From the NCBI GenBank assembly GCA_000310025.1, contig FN649755.1, positions 3,941,923 to 4,005,922 of the forward strand: DNA of 64,000 nt, given 5' to 3'. Made by a program: the position numbers and the translations under genes. This DNA is from Ectocarpus siliculosus (Eukaryota; Sar; Phaeophyceae; Ectocarpales; Ectocarpaceae). Below the pieces are notes generated by a model. It was not told the origin of the DNA and did no database searches. It saw only the letters and a program-made list of their open reading frames with translations. Below, in pieces: positions 1 through 12,318 of this stretch; the first letter of the stretch is position 1; each line of letters starts with the position of its first letter.

Positions 1-876
1 TGCACAAGTGAAGTCCGGCGGGTGAGCAGAAAGGTGAGCACCATGAGTCAGGTCCCAACGCGGGGCTTGTGTCGGCGCTGCCCGTTTCCTATCACCCGTC
101 ACGATGCGAGTCCATAAATGAAGATGATGTTGTACGCGGCACTGTCCGCGTACTACCTTGTCGGGTAAACCCTGCATTCTGCGGTCTTCCTGTGGCTTTG
201 TCCTACGAATCTGTCGGGGTCAAACAACTTCCAATAGTGCGGCGACCGACACCTTGACAAGGTTGCTGGCTTGCCCGTTAGCCCTACTCCCCACACCCTG
301 AACGACGAACGGGATACCATCCAAAGTCGCCCATAATTCATCGTCCCGTGGATGCTTCTCACAAAGGCTGCCTTGGTTTTGAAATCATTTTCTCTCATTC
401 TCCGTGAGCGTCCCCCTGGTGTTGATGTCGTTAGTGTTGTCCTCGTTATCTCAGATCATCTCAATTCTCGACCTTTTCCACGCCCCCAGGACCATAGATT
501 TCCCGGAGGCAAAAGGATTAAGCGGTCGTCACCGTAGCCTCATCCTCGAATGACGTCCGCTGCTATCCCTGGCCAGTACGGGGAATCTCTAGGCCCCACG
601 AATATCAATAACGGCCACCACCAGGAGGCGGGCGTTCTTGACCGGGGGCTCCGCGAGGGGACATAGTCATACCCACCGTCACACATCGAGGACGCGCACA
701 AACATGTCAGTTGGGCTCTCCCGTACTCCCTCTTTCAACCAGCGAGCGATAACACACTTGAAAACATTTATCCCCTTCAACATTTATCCCCTTCCTCCGT
801 CGAGTCTTGCCCCTGAGAGAAGCGTGAACGCGACAAGAAGTAGCCCCAGAACCCTATTTGTAGCCTACTGCAGACC

Positions 877-956
877 GCGCCACCACTAAAGAACTTAACA
901 GTTATGGATGGACTTGAGAGGCAAAAAAATCCGAATTCCAAGAACTTGGCAAGAAA
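877..956 (+). repeat. Dispersed repeat, copy 1 (pair at 63451-63530)
   Basis: This stretch starts GCGCCACCACT, continues with AAGAACTTA and ends AAGAACTTGGC. The same order of blocks with the same spacing is seen at 63451-63530 in the same orientation. The two copies sit near opposite ends of the window. No coding potential or terminal structure was seen, so the element class is unknown. Confidence 0.6.
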
Positions 957-1102
957 AACAGCTCCTCGGTCAACAAACCTACACTAATACCTATGTAGTC
1001 CCCACGGGGGTACCCCATAGACAAAAAAGGAACGAGTCTCGCCCAAAATTGGAGGTTCTAAAGAGGTGGCGCGTTCTGTGCGTGTGGGAGTCCCGCGGCC
1101 CG

Positions 1103-1132
1103 GGATTAGTCTGGATTAGTCTGGATTAGTCT
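1103..1132. repeat. 10-bp tandem repeat, three units
   Basis: Three perfect head-to-tail copies of GGATTAGTCT. They are followed directly by GGGCGCCAGACTA, which can pair with the last unit to form a small hairpin. Confidence 0.8.
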
Positions 1133-3623
1133 GGGCGCCAGACTAGATACGGTCTTTGGTAGGGATTGATTCGGTACTGGATCGGTGACCACCCCACCCC
1201 CCCCTGCTGTTGGTGCGGGCCAAAACCGAGCCCTGTACATGTATGTCGGATTCGAAAATCACCTGTGGCGTACGCCCTTGACGAAGACTTCAAGAGGTTG
1301 AGATGGGTCTTACTCAATCCTCACTTTTGGGCCCCGGGTACTAGAACCGACGATTGTTGATGGGAGGTCCTAATTTTGTCATTTCGTCAGCACCGTCGGG
1401 TACAGTGTATTCTATACCATATTTTACTGTCGGGTCAGGGGCCTCGACGGAACAAAGTAGCTGTGTTCAGTAGCCCGAATTTTATCATTTTTATCGTAGA
1501 AGAAAGGTTTCAGTTTTTACTTCCTAGCGGCATATGTCTGCCGGTCTATATCTACCACACAAGACACCTGCTGAGGTCCTTGTATCTCTCCCCGCTAGTG
1601 TACTAGCGTTCAAGAGACAATATGCAGTGCCCAACGTTCGTGTTGTGAAACCCTTCCCCGTGTTAGATGAAACATGCCCACGACAAATTGCTATCGCAAC
1701 TCTGGAAAATTGGCCGTGACGAGGGCTGCTGCACGTCTGAGATGAACCGCTGCATTGCGTCAGCTCAAGCGATAGAGAATGACGCGATTCACTCCAGGAA
1801 TGTTCGCCCTACACGGTGAGTGAGGCACATGCCCAATAGCAAAAACATCTCGGTACGTCTGGGTACACAATGATTAGATCTACCGTTGCGGACGGATTCT
1901 GTATAGTCCGTACCACTGACAAGCAAGCCACCCTGCCCTTTTTCGATCTTTTGCCGCAACGTTGACTATTATTATCGCTTTGGAAAGTGTGCAGTAGGCC
2001 CTTTACTTCGCAACCAGTCACCGATGAGAAAAACATTGCGGAGGGTACCTGCAAACCCGATGCAAGGAAAATGGCCGCGCGAATCCACGCGCGTTGTCTT
2101 CCTTGCCATTGCCTGCCCCACTTTGGTCGGGATAGGACGACAGCTGTAATTGTTTCTCGACGGAGGTAGTGCAGGGTGCATGTGGTGCTGTAGGTTTGGT
2201 TGTTGCGGAGTTCAGGGAGTCGTTTTGACCAGGGATTGCCTTTCCCCTTTCTGGAACCAGCACCTGCTGTTGAGTACAAGATGGGGGAGAGGCATTGTCC
2301 TTTTCACGTCGGTGTTCACCAAACCTAACACATTACCCACTTGTGACTTGCACAGAACACCTCGCTAAAGCAATTTACCGTTTGCTGTTGCACAGATGGC
2401 CATAGAAACCATGCAGTTTGCGGGATGGCGTGCGAAATTGACAAAGGAGTTACAACGCTGAGAATTTTGAGGTCGTATGCTACCCGTTGCCTACAGCGTG
2501 TAGACTAACTTTACGACAGTCAACAGCTGCCGAGGGCTCGTTTCTTTGACTTCGTGAGACCTGTTGGTTTTGGTACCATCGGCGATAGATTCCCGTGCTC
2601 AAGCTGGTCGCGTCTAAAACAGCGAAAGCCCGACTGTTGATACCGCTGCGTCCGATGACGGATGCAGGCAGCCCACCGCAAGAAGTCAATCACGGACTTT
2701 AAGGGCGGTCTTACTTCGGTGGTCATGCCCGGCGAGGCCATGGGGGAGTCGGAAATACGGGCGATGAATAGCAGGATTCATTACGTGCAGACCAAGCGGG
2801 CCGGCGGCACTCGAAGCCCGCGTCGCCGCGCGAGCCACCCACACACAAGATCAAAGAACAGACTTCAAGGCAAGTAGAATATACCTTTCGTAGCTGGGAC
2901 CTCGGACCTTGTGGTCGTTGTTTAGTTTTTTTTTTTTTTCATAGGTTCCCCAGTCGACCCTGCCGCGGGATGAAGACGTCAGCATCGTAACATGGGTAGC
3001 GAGTGTCGCTAAATCGCAAACAGTTGGAAGTCTCGACGCGATGTGTGAGGTAACGTTAATTTGCCTTGCAGCCTGTGGGTTTAATCTAATGGCACCTAAG
3101 ATGCCCATCTATCGGCAAGAGATGTTGATCTCTTCGCTTCTGTTAATGCGAACATGCGAACATCGTCGCATCAAACACCCCTCATCCCAACCGATCACCT
3201 CAAGGTTACGTTCTTCGAGCTTTCGTGCGCAACACTATCCCGCCAGAATACGATCGGCTTCCAAGTGCATGGTCGCGTCCACGTGGCGTTTCGTTCACCG
3301 GTGGTTTACACCTACCTACCTTTTCCTACCTTACGTGGGCTTGCCTTCTTGCATGGCTGCAGGCACCAGCAGGCGGGAACGCGCGAGACATGGGCTTACG
3401 AGACAAGGGTAACCCCGGGCCGGACGCCACCGGGGACAGGCATGGCAGCAAGCGCCAGCGATGCAGCGACGGTGGGAAAGGAAAAGGCAAGGGAGATCGC
3501 GACCCTCGGAAGCAAGCTCAAGGTCACCACCCGGCTCCGTTGATGCCTACGGGGCGGAACCGTACCGTGGTCATCTCTTGCATGGTGCGGTGCCGGGTTT
3601 TCATCTCGATGTTTGCCGGTGAC

Positions 3624-3710
3624 GTGCGATGCGATGCGATGCGATGCGGTGCGGTGCGGTACGGTGTGATGCGGTGCGGTGCGGTGCGATGCGATGCGGT
3701 GCGGTGCAGT
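3624..3710. repeat. GCGAT/GCGGT pentanucleotide microsatellite
   Basis: About 17 units of the 5-bp motif GCGRT, with GCGAT and GCGGT blocks alternating and a few variants (ACGGT, GTGAT). Open frames across it are low-complexity artefacts. Confidence 0.9.
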
Positions 3711-5019
3711 TAATCCGTCACACCTTCGGTTCCGGCGCGGGTTTATCCCGTTTAATTATTCGTGCGAACGGCGGCCTTGATAGCACATCCAAGACAAGCA
3801 CGTTTTTTATGGCTTGCAGATGAGCGTGACGCGTTGTCGGCGTACATAAATTTTCGCAACAAAAGTTGAGCCTTGTCCATCCTCACAAGAGTTGTCGTGT
3901 ACACAGACAGTGTTTTGTGAATGGAGGCCGCTGTTGACATCTTTCGCGGCCTGTGGGCCAGAACACCCCCAGACGCACGGAAAACAAATCTACTGTTTGA
4001 CCACTTTTTCCGGCACCACGTACAACCCCGGCAGTGATGTTTCTCGCTCACATCTACGACTACTACAGTGGGGGGGAGTCGATAACAACGCCCGTGAATT
4101 AGCGCCGGTGGCCCTATATGGCGTCGGTGCGTTTGCTGGGCACGACTGACCACCAAATATTTCTGTACGTTGAATAGCGCCGGTCCCTCTTGAACAGCGC
4201 TGGTCGATTCGTCGGGCACATACCGGCGTTGTTTAGGGCCCTCCACTGTATTGGAAACGTCCGAGTGCCAACAATTCTGGACGCACAACCCGGGTCATGT
4301 TCACCACTCACACGCATAAGCCAGAAATATGTCCTCGTTGCGCTGTCAGTCAGAGTCGACCTCGACAACCCCTTTCTCGATCGGCTCCGAAAGACACGGC
4401 GAGAGCAGCATGACCAGTTCCGCACGAACGCGGGGCCTTCCCTCCTTGTACAGATAGTGATTATCTAGGCCATATCTCCGCACGCCGAGGAAAACATGTG
4501 GCGTAGTGAGAGTCCATGAAATAGACTAAAACATGCGGAGTTGCAGGGAATGGAAGAGGTGCGCTACTGGATGAGGCGACTTTGTGCTTGAGGCTTGAAA
4601 AAATATTACAGGCGTGTTTTGGTAGGCATGGTTTTTGGTTGGTTCGGCGCGATGTCCTCCATTTTCCATTGATGCCAGCGAACGGGTGCACCGAACACAT
4701 GTCGAATTTCGTTGCAGCACGTGCTTCTCCCGACCGGTAAAACGCGAAGGGACTTTTGAGCGCCAACCTTGGAGCTCAGACGAGGGTAGACATAAATCCA
4801 TGCTCGCTCCGGCGTGGTACCAAGGACGTGGCATGTGACCTTTCGGTCCTCCGACGTAAACTTCTAACCGAAAGTCGACGTCTCTCCTGTATTGTCGGTT
4901 GGTGAAAACGGGTAGGCAAACACCAATCTGATAGTCGCCTCGAACTACACACACGCACACAATAGCTGCCGCGACACGAAGACAGCACGCGACTTCCTCG
5001 ACGCAAGGTAACTTGCCCA

Positions 5020-5460
5020 ATGGCAAAACGAAGAGATGATTGGGGTTTTCTACCCGTTTGTTGCCTACTTGGATAGCCTGACAACAATGCAAGAGCAGTC
5101 AAACATCACGAGGAGGCAATGGGCGTTGTCCACTCAGTGTTTGTCCTCTTTCGCGTACCCTATCCAGTTTTTTTCTCATTCGCATTGAGCGACAACAAGG
5201 CAACATCAATTTAACATCACGAGGAAACAATTATCGCTGTCTACCCAGTTTGTGCCATACTCGCACAGGCTGGCAACGATACAACAGCGTAGTTAAATCG
5301 CGAGGATGCCATCGACGTTATCCACCCAGTTTGTTCGTCATTCGCACAAGCTGCCAACAATTCAGCAGCAGTCAACTTCACGACGAAAGAACGGGCGTTG
5401 GGTACCAGTTTGTCCCTCATTCGCTGACAACAATACGACGAAATAAACACATCAAGGGGG
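5020..5460. repeat. Diverged tandem repeat, unit about 82 bp
   Basis: The order of blocks CACGAGGA, then GTTGTCCACCCAGTTTGT, then CTCATTCGCAC, then GACAACAATAC recurs four or five times. The CACGAGGA-like block is at about 5107, 5218, 5299 and 5381, so later units are spaced 81-82 bp and one earlier unit is expanded to about 111 bp. Units differ by substitutions and small indels, so the array is old. Confidence 0.7.
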
Positions 5461-5626
5461 CATGAACAAGGGGAGAGCACAAACAGTTTCAAACTACAAA
5501 AAAAAACGTCTCAAACTGCAGACAGGCTGACAACAATACAGGAAAGCAAAAAACACATCAAAGGGGCATGAACAAGGGGAGAGCACCAACAGTTTCAAAC
5601 TACATATATCTCCGCCTCAAACTGCA
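5447..5626. repeat. Direct repeat, about 100-bp period
   Basis: The block with ACACATCAA, GGGGCATGAACAAGGGGAGA and CAGTTTCAAACTAC occurs at about 5447-5500 and again at about 5549-5604. Each copy is followed by a related CTCAAACTGCAGAC segment. It directly continues the 82-bp array to its left. Confidence 0.7.
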
Positions 5627-7406
5627 GACACGTACGAAAGAGAAACCTCGCCCCGAGACAACCAACCCGAACCACTGTCCCTCCCCGGTTCGTACAATAC
5701 CCAATGCAAAACTGACAAGACGATGTGCTTTCCCCACACATTTTGCATGTTCACGTTGTAGCTAAAGGTAGCTTGGAAATGTTGGCTGCTAGCCATACTA
5801 ATTGAGAAGCAGGTCAATGCTAACGAGGGCAGGAAAAGTGGGAGAACCCCAAAAACAAATATCACCCCGACTCTTCCCTGTTCCCTGCATCTATGAGGCC
5901 CTCCGGACCGCACATACCCGGAAGTAGGTGTACAGCCTCGAAGGTTCCCATCTCTTACTGAACTGGGGACACCTTGTAGGGCATGTTATCCCTGCATGGT
6001 ACCTTCCTTTGCTTCCTGGTCACTTTAACGCTCACAACGTATCGTTGCCACTTCACGCACACTTCGAATGAATCAAGTCATCAACCTTGCACAATTTACG
6101 GCCTTCTCGGCATCGATTCCTGTCACTGCCTATTTACAACAAGAAACCCTTGACAATATGAGCAACGAGGTGCTGATAACGATCTCCGCAAGGACGTCAA
6201 CCACTGGAAACGGGACGATATCGAGGTACACGGCGATGCCGCCGAAACCTTCGTAGGAATATACGACATAGAGTGCGTTGTCTGCGGTCGCCGCTATTAT
6301 TGTTGTTTCCCCCGCACAACAGCCAAGTTTTCAAGGCCTTCGTAGACTTGAATATGGCTATTAGCACTCTGAAAGAGTACAGGTGCTAACACCTTCGCCA
6401 TCACCGTATCGCGTGGCAGTTCATTGCCATCGTCACCCTATGAGTGCTGACGCAAAACGGAAAATGCCCATGAAACCGCCTTTCCATCATCAATGCACGA
6501 CGTGCCCCCTCCCTAGACTATTTCCCTGCTTCGGGGGATTATGGTACTGTTGGATGTGCTTCGTCTGAATCTCACTCTGGCCGTCGGGCTTACCGGGGGG
6601 CGAGAGGGTGGGGGGGGCGGTGAGAGCATCTGTTCACCCGAGAAATTCCAAACAACACATATCACTGGCCCACTGAAAGTAGAGTTCATGAACAGGACTA
6701 CATGCAATGTCTATCTGCCTTCCTGTGACCCCTGCTGGAGAGTCAAACAGGTCTCAACTGATAGCTTTGGCCCGCAACGGATGGGGACGTAAAAACACAC
6801 ACGTACGCACGTACGTACACACACACATATCTCAGAGGGTACGGCCAAGCCGTCCAGGCACAAGACGTTCACCCCTGAAAATGAAGAATACCGACCATTG
6901 ACCTACAGCAGGTCAATGCAGCAAGCTGGCCGGGTCGATGAGGGCTGTAGAGGATACCGTGAGACGCACTTCGTGTGTTGAGCGAGAATCTTGCGCCAAT
7001 TATGCGAGGGAGACTTTTCTCGAGCTCTCACATGCCAACTAGCGCGTGGTCCTCCTCGGTCATGGCCACACGCACCCAGTAACGCATCACGACGCACTGC
7101 CCGCCATTAATCAGGTTTTGCATGTTGATTTGCTGCGGAAAGGTCAACGCAACGAACCACGATGAGCTTGGGGCAGAACAAGCAGCGGCAAAGAGGCCAT
7201 CAAAAGTGCAGCGCATTATTCGACCCACGAACACGGCCCCCCTCACGCTGGTGAATAGAGGTCAAGTTGGGGTTCGTTGGGCACCGATTACAACCTGGGG
7301 TCGGGGGGCTGCACGCCAAAGTGTGCAGACACTCTAATCTCGGATAACCGGTAGCGTATGTCCAGCTGAGGCGCGGCGGGCTGGCAGTGTAGAAATAGCA
7401 ATGTGT

Positions 7407-8234
7407 TCAAAGACCGATCCCGTCCTCCTCGGAACATCCCTCCAACCTCACATGTATGCTTTGATCGGCGCCCAGCCTGTCCCTCTGGCGACCATTGCAA
7501 CGGTTCCTGAAGGCCTCGGTCACTTGAATCGCGGCACACTCAACGCCATAAATCTCTGAAGTTGTATAACAGACTGAGTCTATCCTCATCCGATTTCTAA
7601 TCTGTATCCCACGAAGCTCCTGACCAGTACAGGCGGTTAGCAGAGATGGCCGTTCATGTATACGGTTCTGATGTACAGCAGTAGGAACGTAAACGCTTCG
7701 AGACGCCAATTGCCCCTCAGCGTAGCAAGAAGAAGACAGACTGCATCGACCTCCTTTTCTTACCTGGATATGAGCTTGTCCTCCGTCTACCAGCTGGCGA
7801 ACCTCCACCGTTTCTATGCTCTCTCTGCCGCCGGGTCCACAGGTCGTCGTAGCCACGACGTATCCGTCTAGCTGTCCGTCGTCTCCCAGACAAACTTTGA
7901 CCTGGTTGACCCCGCCGGCGCCTTCCGGTGAAAGGTTCCAGGGCCTTGCCGGCGTAACTTTTTCCTCGTCAAGCTTAAAGCTGAATAGATGAACAGAGAT
8001 GACAAGACGGAAGAAAGTAGTGATGGTGTAAACATATCTCTTGGCCTGATACGTGAGAGTATCGGGACAGATGTGTAGCAAGACAGACGCAGGGCGACTG
8101 TAGTAATGAACGCACGAGCTAAATCTCCGCTTCGTTCCATCAAAACAACGGAAGCCAGAGATAGATGTAGCACCTGGTAAGATCCAATCGGCAAACAACG
8201 CGCCTTGCCCTCCAAGGGTACAGAACCAAAGCAA
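7407..8234 (-). CDS. Possible exon or ORF of unknown function, 275 codons
   Basis: I do not recognise this protein. The frame runs 275 codons from an ATG without a stop, longer than expected by chance in 64 kb at this composition. The C-terminal 160 residues have a regular spread of cysteines (for example VCLGDD, TTCGPGG, GRCSLSSSC, RNRCNG), as in a secreted or disulfide-bonded protein. There is no convincing signal peptide or membrane segment and no repeats. It has no recognisable neighbour genes. It could be one exon of a spliced host gene, a chance frame, or part of an unrecognised element. The start codon is a guess. Confidence 0.3.
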   Translation of the reverse strand: MLWFCTLGGQGALFADWILPGATSISGFRCFDGTKRRFSSCVHYYSRPASVLLHICPDTLTYQAKRYVYTITTFFRLVISVHLFSFKLDEEKVTPARPWNLSPEGAGGVNQVKVCLGDDGQLDGYVVATTTCGPGGRESIETVEVRQLVDGGQAHIQVRKGGRCSLSSSCYAEGQLASRSVYVPTAVHQNRIHERPSLLTACTGQELRGIQIRNRMRIDSVCYTTSEIYGVECAAIQVTEAFRNRCNGRQRDRLGADQSIHVRLEGCSEEDGIGL

Positions 8235-11200
8235 AAGACTAAACGCAACATTACGAGACGGCTGTAGACATCTCTACGTGGAAACTTCGAGATATGTACA
8301 TGGGAGAAACCTCTCTCGAAGGCGAATAGCAGCCATAATGTACCTGCATAGGCTTTGCAAGCTCGAACCTGATTAGGTGCTGTACTATCGCAATTTCTTA
8401 ATTATTGGTGAAGAGCGCGCGTGCCGTAGTTCGTCCCAAACATGATGCTGCCAAGGTTACGAACGTTATCTGGTCCACGGCCATTGTGTATGAGTAGCAG
8501 ATGGTGGCATTTTGTCAACACCATTACCTGGACACACCGTGTGGACGGGCACCGGGACGTATGTTGAGCGAGTTTTTTTCGTCCTTCCCCCCATCAAGAG
8601 GTTGTTCGCAGACGGAAGGCTAAGGCCATGGCAAGCCGCAGTGGACAGAACACCGAATACGAATTAGGAGCATGCATATAGTATCGTGTCGCCCGTGTCT
8701 CTCGTGTGTCATTGGTGACCACTTCACGGCTCTGGCCGGGGCACACTGCGTTCCTCATATTTCGAGTCATGTCCTCAACAGGAGAGTGACCCGACGGGAC
8801 GACTATCATTAGCTACTCGGCATTGGACGCAAGTTCAAAAACATTGAACCGATGGGACTGGTGGGGACAACATCTGAATTGTAGCTCCCATCGCTGCTAG
8901 GCTTGTGTCCTTACCGACGGTCTCGTGCAGTGTTGAAAGGGGGACTGTTCGTGTGCGTGGGTGCGTGGATCTGGGTTGCATGTTATCACGTGCACTGCTC
9001 ACCACCGGAAAGCGTCACGGCAGTCAAATGTGGGAGGGGGGTGGGGTAATAACGAAAAACGTTCGTGTTGGTCTGCGGGATGCCCTCGCAGCGAGTGTGA
9101 GGGTGCGAATCATCGAACAGGACAGACAGTTATTTGGGTGGACTTTTCTCCAATCAAACCAATACTCCTCTCAAGCGAGCCAGCACACACAACGTGCGAA
9201 AATCGAAGAGTGGTCATGTCGCTCTTCAATTCTTTCGGGAGTCGAGGTGTTCGTGCCCATACCTCTCGGTGAAATTGTTCACGGCCGTCCGCTTGTGGAT
9301 GACTAAGTGTGAGTTGTTGAGGGCGATCACGTTCCGACTCTGGTGCTGCCGTTCTCCGGCCACCTGCAATGGTAGAACGACAAATCATGATCGGCACAGA
9401 AAAAAGGCCAACTTCGCGTATGGATACTGGCGGTACCAGTCATCTCCTAGCATGTGTATACCTTCGTTTGCCCGTATTCTTAAAAAATGTTTTAACTCTG
9501 GAGCACACGCCAGAAGAACAATTTCTTACTCGTTCACTTGGAAAGTTCCGAAACGAACAGTTTGTCGTAGTCATCGCTAGTGTCTGGTTTCACACTTGTG
9601 GCAGGTTGTGGGCACCCCCTGGTTTGAGTCACTTCGACAAGTACACGTACCCTAACTGACTTTGGTTAATGTATGCGCAACCAAAGAATAAGAGACCAGG
9701 GCGTCTAGGGTCTGTACCCTGTTTGGCGTGAAAAAATGCCCTTAAAGAGTTAGCACCCGGACAAAGTCACGGTGGGAGTTGGCACGATATGATCGTGGTC
9801 TTTGGCCCAAACAAGACCGGTGCATACACATGCGTGCTGTGTGGCGGGCTCGGAGTGTGCGCCGCAACCCTGCACGAAAACTGCCATGGCCCGATTCGCA
9901 GGTGGAAAGTCCGGCATGATATTCCGGGAAGGCCTGCGGCTCGCTACGCCTGTTGAAGCTGTGTTTCTTAGCCCATTTCTGATACTTTTCGAGAGCACTT
10001 GAGCGCTTGTTTCTCAGGGAAACATTTCTTGACTGCGTTCCCGCACCGTAAGGCGCATCCCTTCAGGAGTGATTCCCTGTAGACGTCTCCACGGTGTGCT
10101 TTTTCATATTTTCTACACAAAACGAAGTCGCAACCGTTTGTAGAAAGACCCCGTTGAACCACAACGCAACCTTTTCTCTTGGTCTGTATCACCATGACGA
10201 TGATTGTTCTCCACGCCAAACCATGAAAAGGACTCAGCGCCTCCCAAATCAATGTCCAGAGAGTACTACCCCACCACCCTGCCGCCTGAAGACATTAACG
10301 ACGGCGCCCGGAAAAAAAGCCTTCGTGATCACTATGGTTTCGGCGTTCATTTTCTCCACGTACATCAACGGTGCGGGAGATTTTTGTTGCACACGTTGGT
10401 ACGACCGGCGGGCCTTGAGGAGTACTCAATACACAAGACAGCAAAACGGTCACCGGGACAGATTCAACTTGGCGGAGAAGGTGAACATATGAGTATCCCA
10501 AACTAAAAACGCCGTCACAGTTAGACTGAACACCATCTTACTGTGGAATACGTACGCCTGCGGAGCATTGGACAACCGCGGTTCTTTTACTGAATATTGG
10601 TACATTCAATGAGCTGGCTTAGCTTTGCGCACAGAAGAACGCCTACAGTAGTACAGAAAACCCTATCTTGCAAGTGCTGTTGTATGCAAGTGCACTTTTT
10701 TATCGCGGCGGATCGCGGAGACTTCGGTTATTTTTTCCGTTCCACCCGAAGTCTGGTTGGTTTCATTCGTGTCTGTCGCCCAGGCGCCCGCCCCTTACCT
10801 GAGCTCGGATGGCCTGTGGGGGCGTGCCCAGGCATAGAAGGTACGCTTCAAACGTGTCGGACCTGCAACGCCACAAGGAAGAGGCAAACACCGGCAATAT
10901 AAGGGGGACCGATACAGATAGAGTGACAAATCGATCGCGCCGACGGGATCATTCTAGAGTCCGCGCTCTGTCCTCTCGCTTTTGCGTCGAGGAGCGCGTT
11001 GTGCGTCGAGGAGCGCGTCGAAGAATAGCTCAAGCCATCATCCGTCTGTGTAGTTCCAACCGACGTCGCGGAAAGCGGGTGAATGGAATAGGGCAGAAGC
11101 TGAAGAGACTGTTACTGAGAATGTTTGGCATCGTGTTGGGCTGGTGACACGGTAGGGGTGTGCACTTATGGGGTGAACTCTTACGCGTTGTGGATAAAAC

Positions 11201-11829
11201 GATTAACCCTGCTTCGGTGATGGTACCACGAAATGGACGGCCAACAGGCCTATGTAGAGAGTGTCTTCCTGCCTAAAAAAAGTAAGATGAGGTGACCCCT
11301 CCTGTAGCATCATTCGTTACAGTTCGAGTGAGTTTTACCCAACGAAATATTTCACTACAGGAGTTGGGGAGCTGTAGCTTGAGGACCACCAACGACCTCA
11401 ACAGCGAATCGACAGATAAGAAGCTACAGCATTACTGTCTCCTTTCCTTGAGCGTGTCTGTCGCCAGTCGGGCGTGGAGACAGAACACAGAATATGTACA
11501 TCAAGGGGTACCTTGATGTGCCCGCTACGCCCGCTTCCCCGCTCCGCCGCCCCGTTCGCTACACAGTGTCGTCGACCGCCAAGTAAAGATTTTGTTTTTG
11601 TCCTGAAAGTAGTTTAGCGATATTTCCAACGTTTCGCCCGGACCTGGATAAGTCTAACACCCAAGCTCCGGTGATGTTGTTCGCTGCATTCCAATGTGCC
11701 ATGGCTTGCTTGTCCGGCCCTTGAAAGCAACAGGGATGTATGGTTCTCCGGTAGAGATAATACAACGACCTGCCGGGGTGTCACGAGCAATACACGGAGA
11801 ATAACCAACCCGCTGAAGAGTTGTGGTGA

Positions 11830-11925
11830 TGTTGTTGTTGTTGTTGTTGTTGTCTTCACATCAAAACCGTTCCGGTCTCCGCTCAGTACCTTCTTATGTC
11901 CGTACTGCTCCAACTCACGCGGACG
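11830..11925 (+). repeat. GTT-tract dispersed repeat, copy 1
   Basis: A (GTT)7-8 run is followed by GTCTTCACATCAAAACCGTT, then CAGTACCTTCTT and GTCCGTACT. The same arrangement appears at 55318-55410 on the plus strand and in part, reversed, at 37755-37805. The unique flank shared after the GTT run shows this is a dispersed repeat and not just a microsatellite. Confidence 0.7.
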
Positions 11926-12237
11926 CCTTCCGTGGTCACCAGCTAACTACCCCCGCAAAAGGGGGTACCTTTCTTTCTAAAAATACCAATGGACACCAGA
12001 AAATTCCTTCAAGGGGCGATTTGGTTTTCTACCTAACTTTTTGAACGGAGAAAAAACACCCAACAGGGAAAAAGGCTAACCGGTGATGACACGCCCAAAA
12101 CACAATCACAGCCATGTCGCAAGACATCACCTGAAAGAGGAACAATTTTCAGTTTTCGACCTTTGAGCATGTCCAAGCGCCAACAGAATACTCAAATATG
12201 AGGCCGTGGTTTCGTTAGAAAACCCTACAGACCATAT

Positions 12238-12318
12238 TGTGATTTTCGTCAGGTATTGCTCCACACCTACCTATCCCTACAAATATGATGTGTGGAGCAA
12301 TACCTGGCGAAAATCACA
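12238..12318. repeat. 29-bp near-perfect inverted repeat (hairpin)
   Basis: The left arm 12238-12266 and right arm 12290-12318 are reverse complements except for one base. They are separated by 23 nt. The arm contains GGTATTGCTCCACAC, answered by GTGTGGAGCAATACC. It is far too long for chance and could be a miniature foldback element or a small-RNA hairpin; nothing decides between them. Confidence 0.9.

Larger units (their letters stand above)
1..7406. other. Non-coding stretch with small repeats
   Basis: No open frame here resembles a known protein, and the lengths are what chance gives at this base composition. It holds a dispersed repeat (877-956), three copies of a 10-bp ATTAGTCTGG-type unit (1103-1132), a GCGRT microsatellite (3624-3710), a diverged tandem repeat (about 5020-5460) and a short CA/ACGT-rich tract near 6795-6830. 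Nothing else could be recognised. Confidence 0.6.

Noticed and set aside
4526-5092. 188-codon minus-strand frame
   Set aside because: Chance length, no motif, and it overlaps the start of a tandem repeat.
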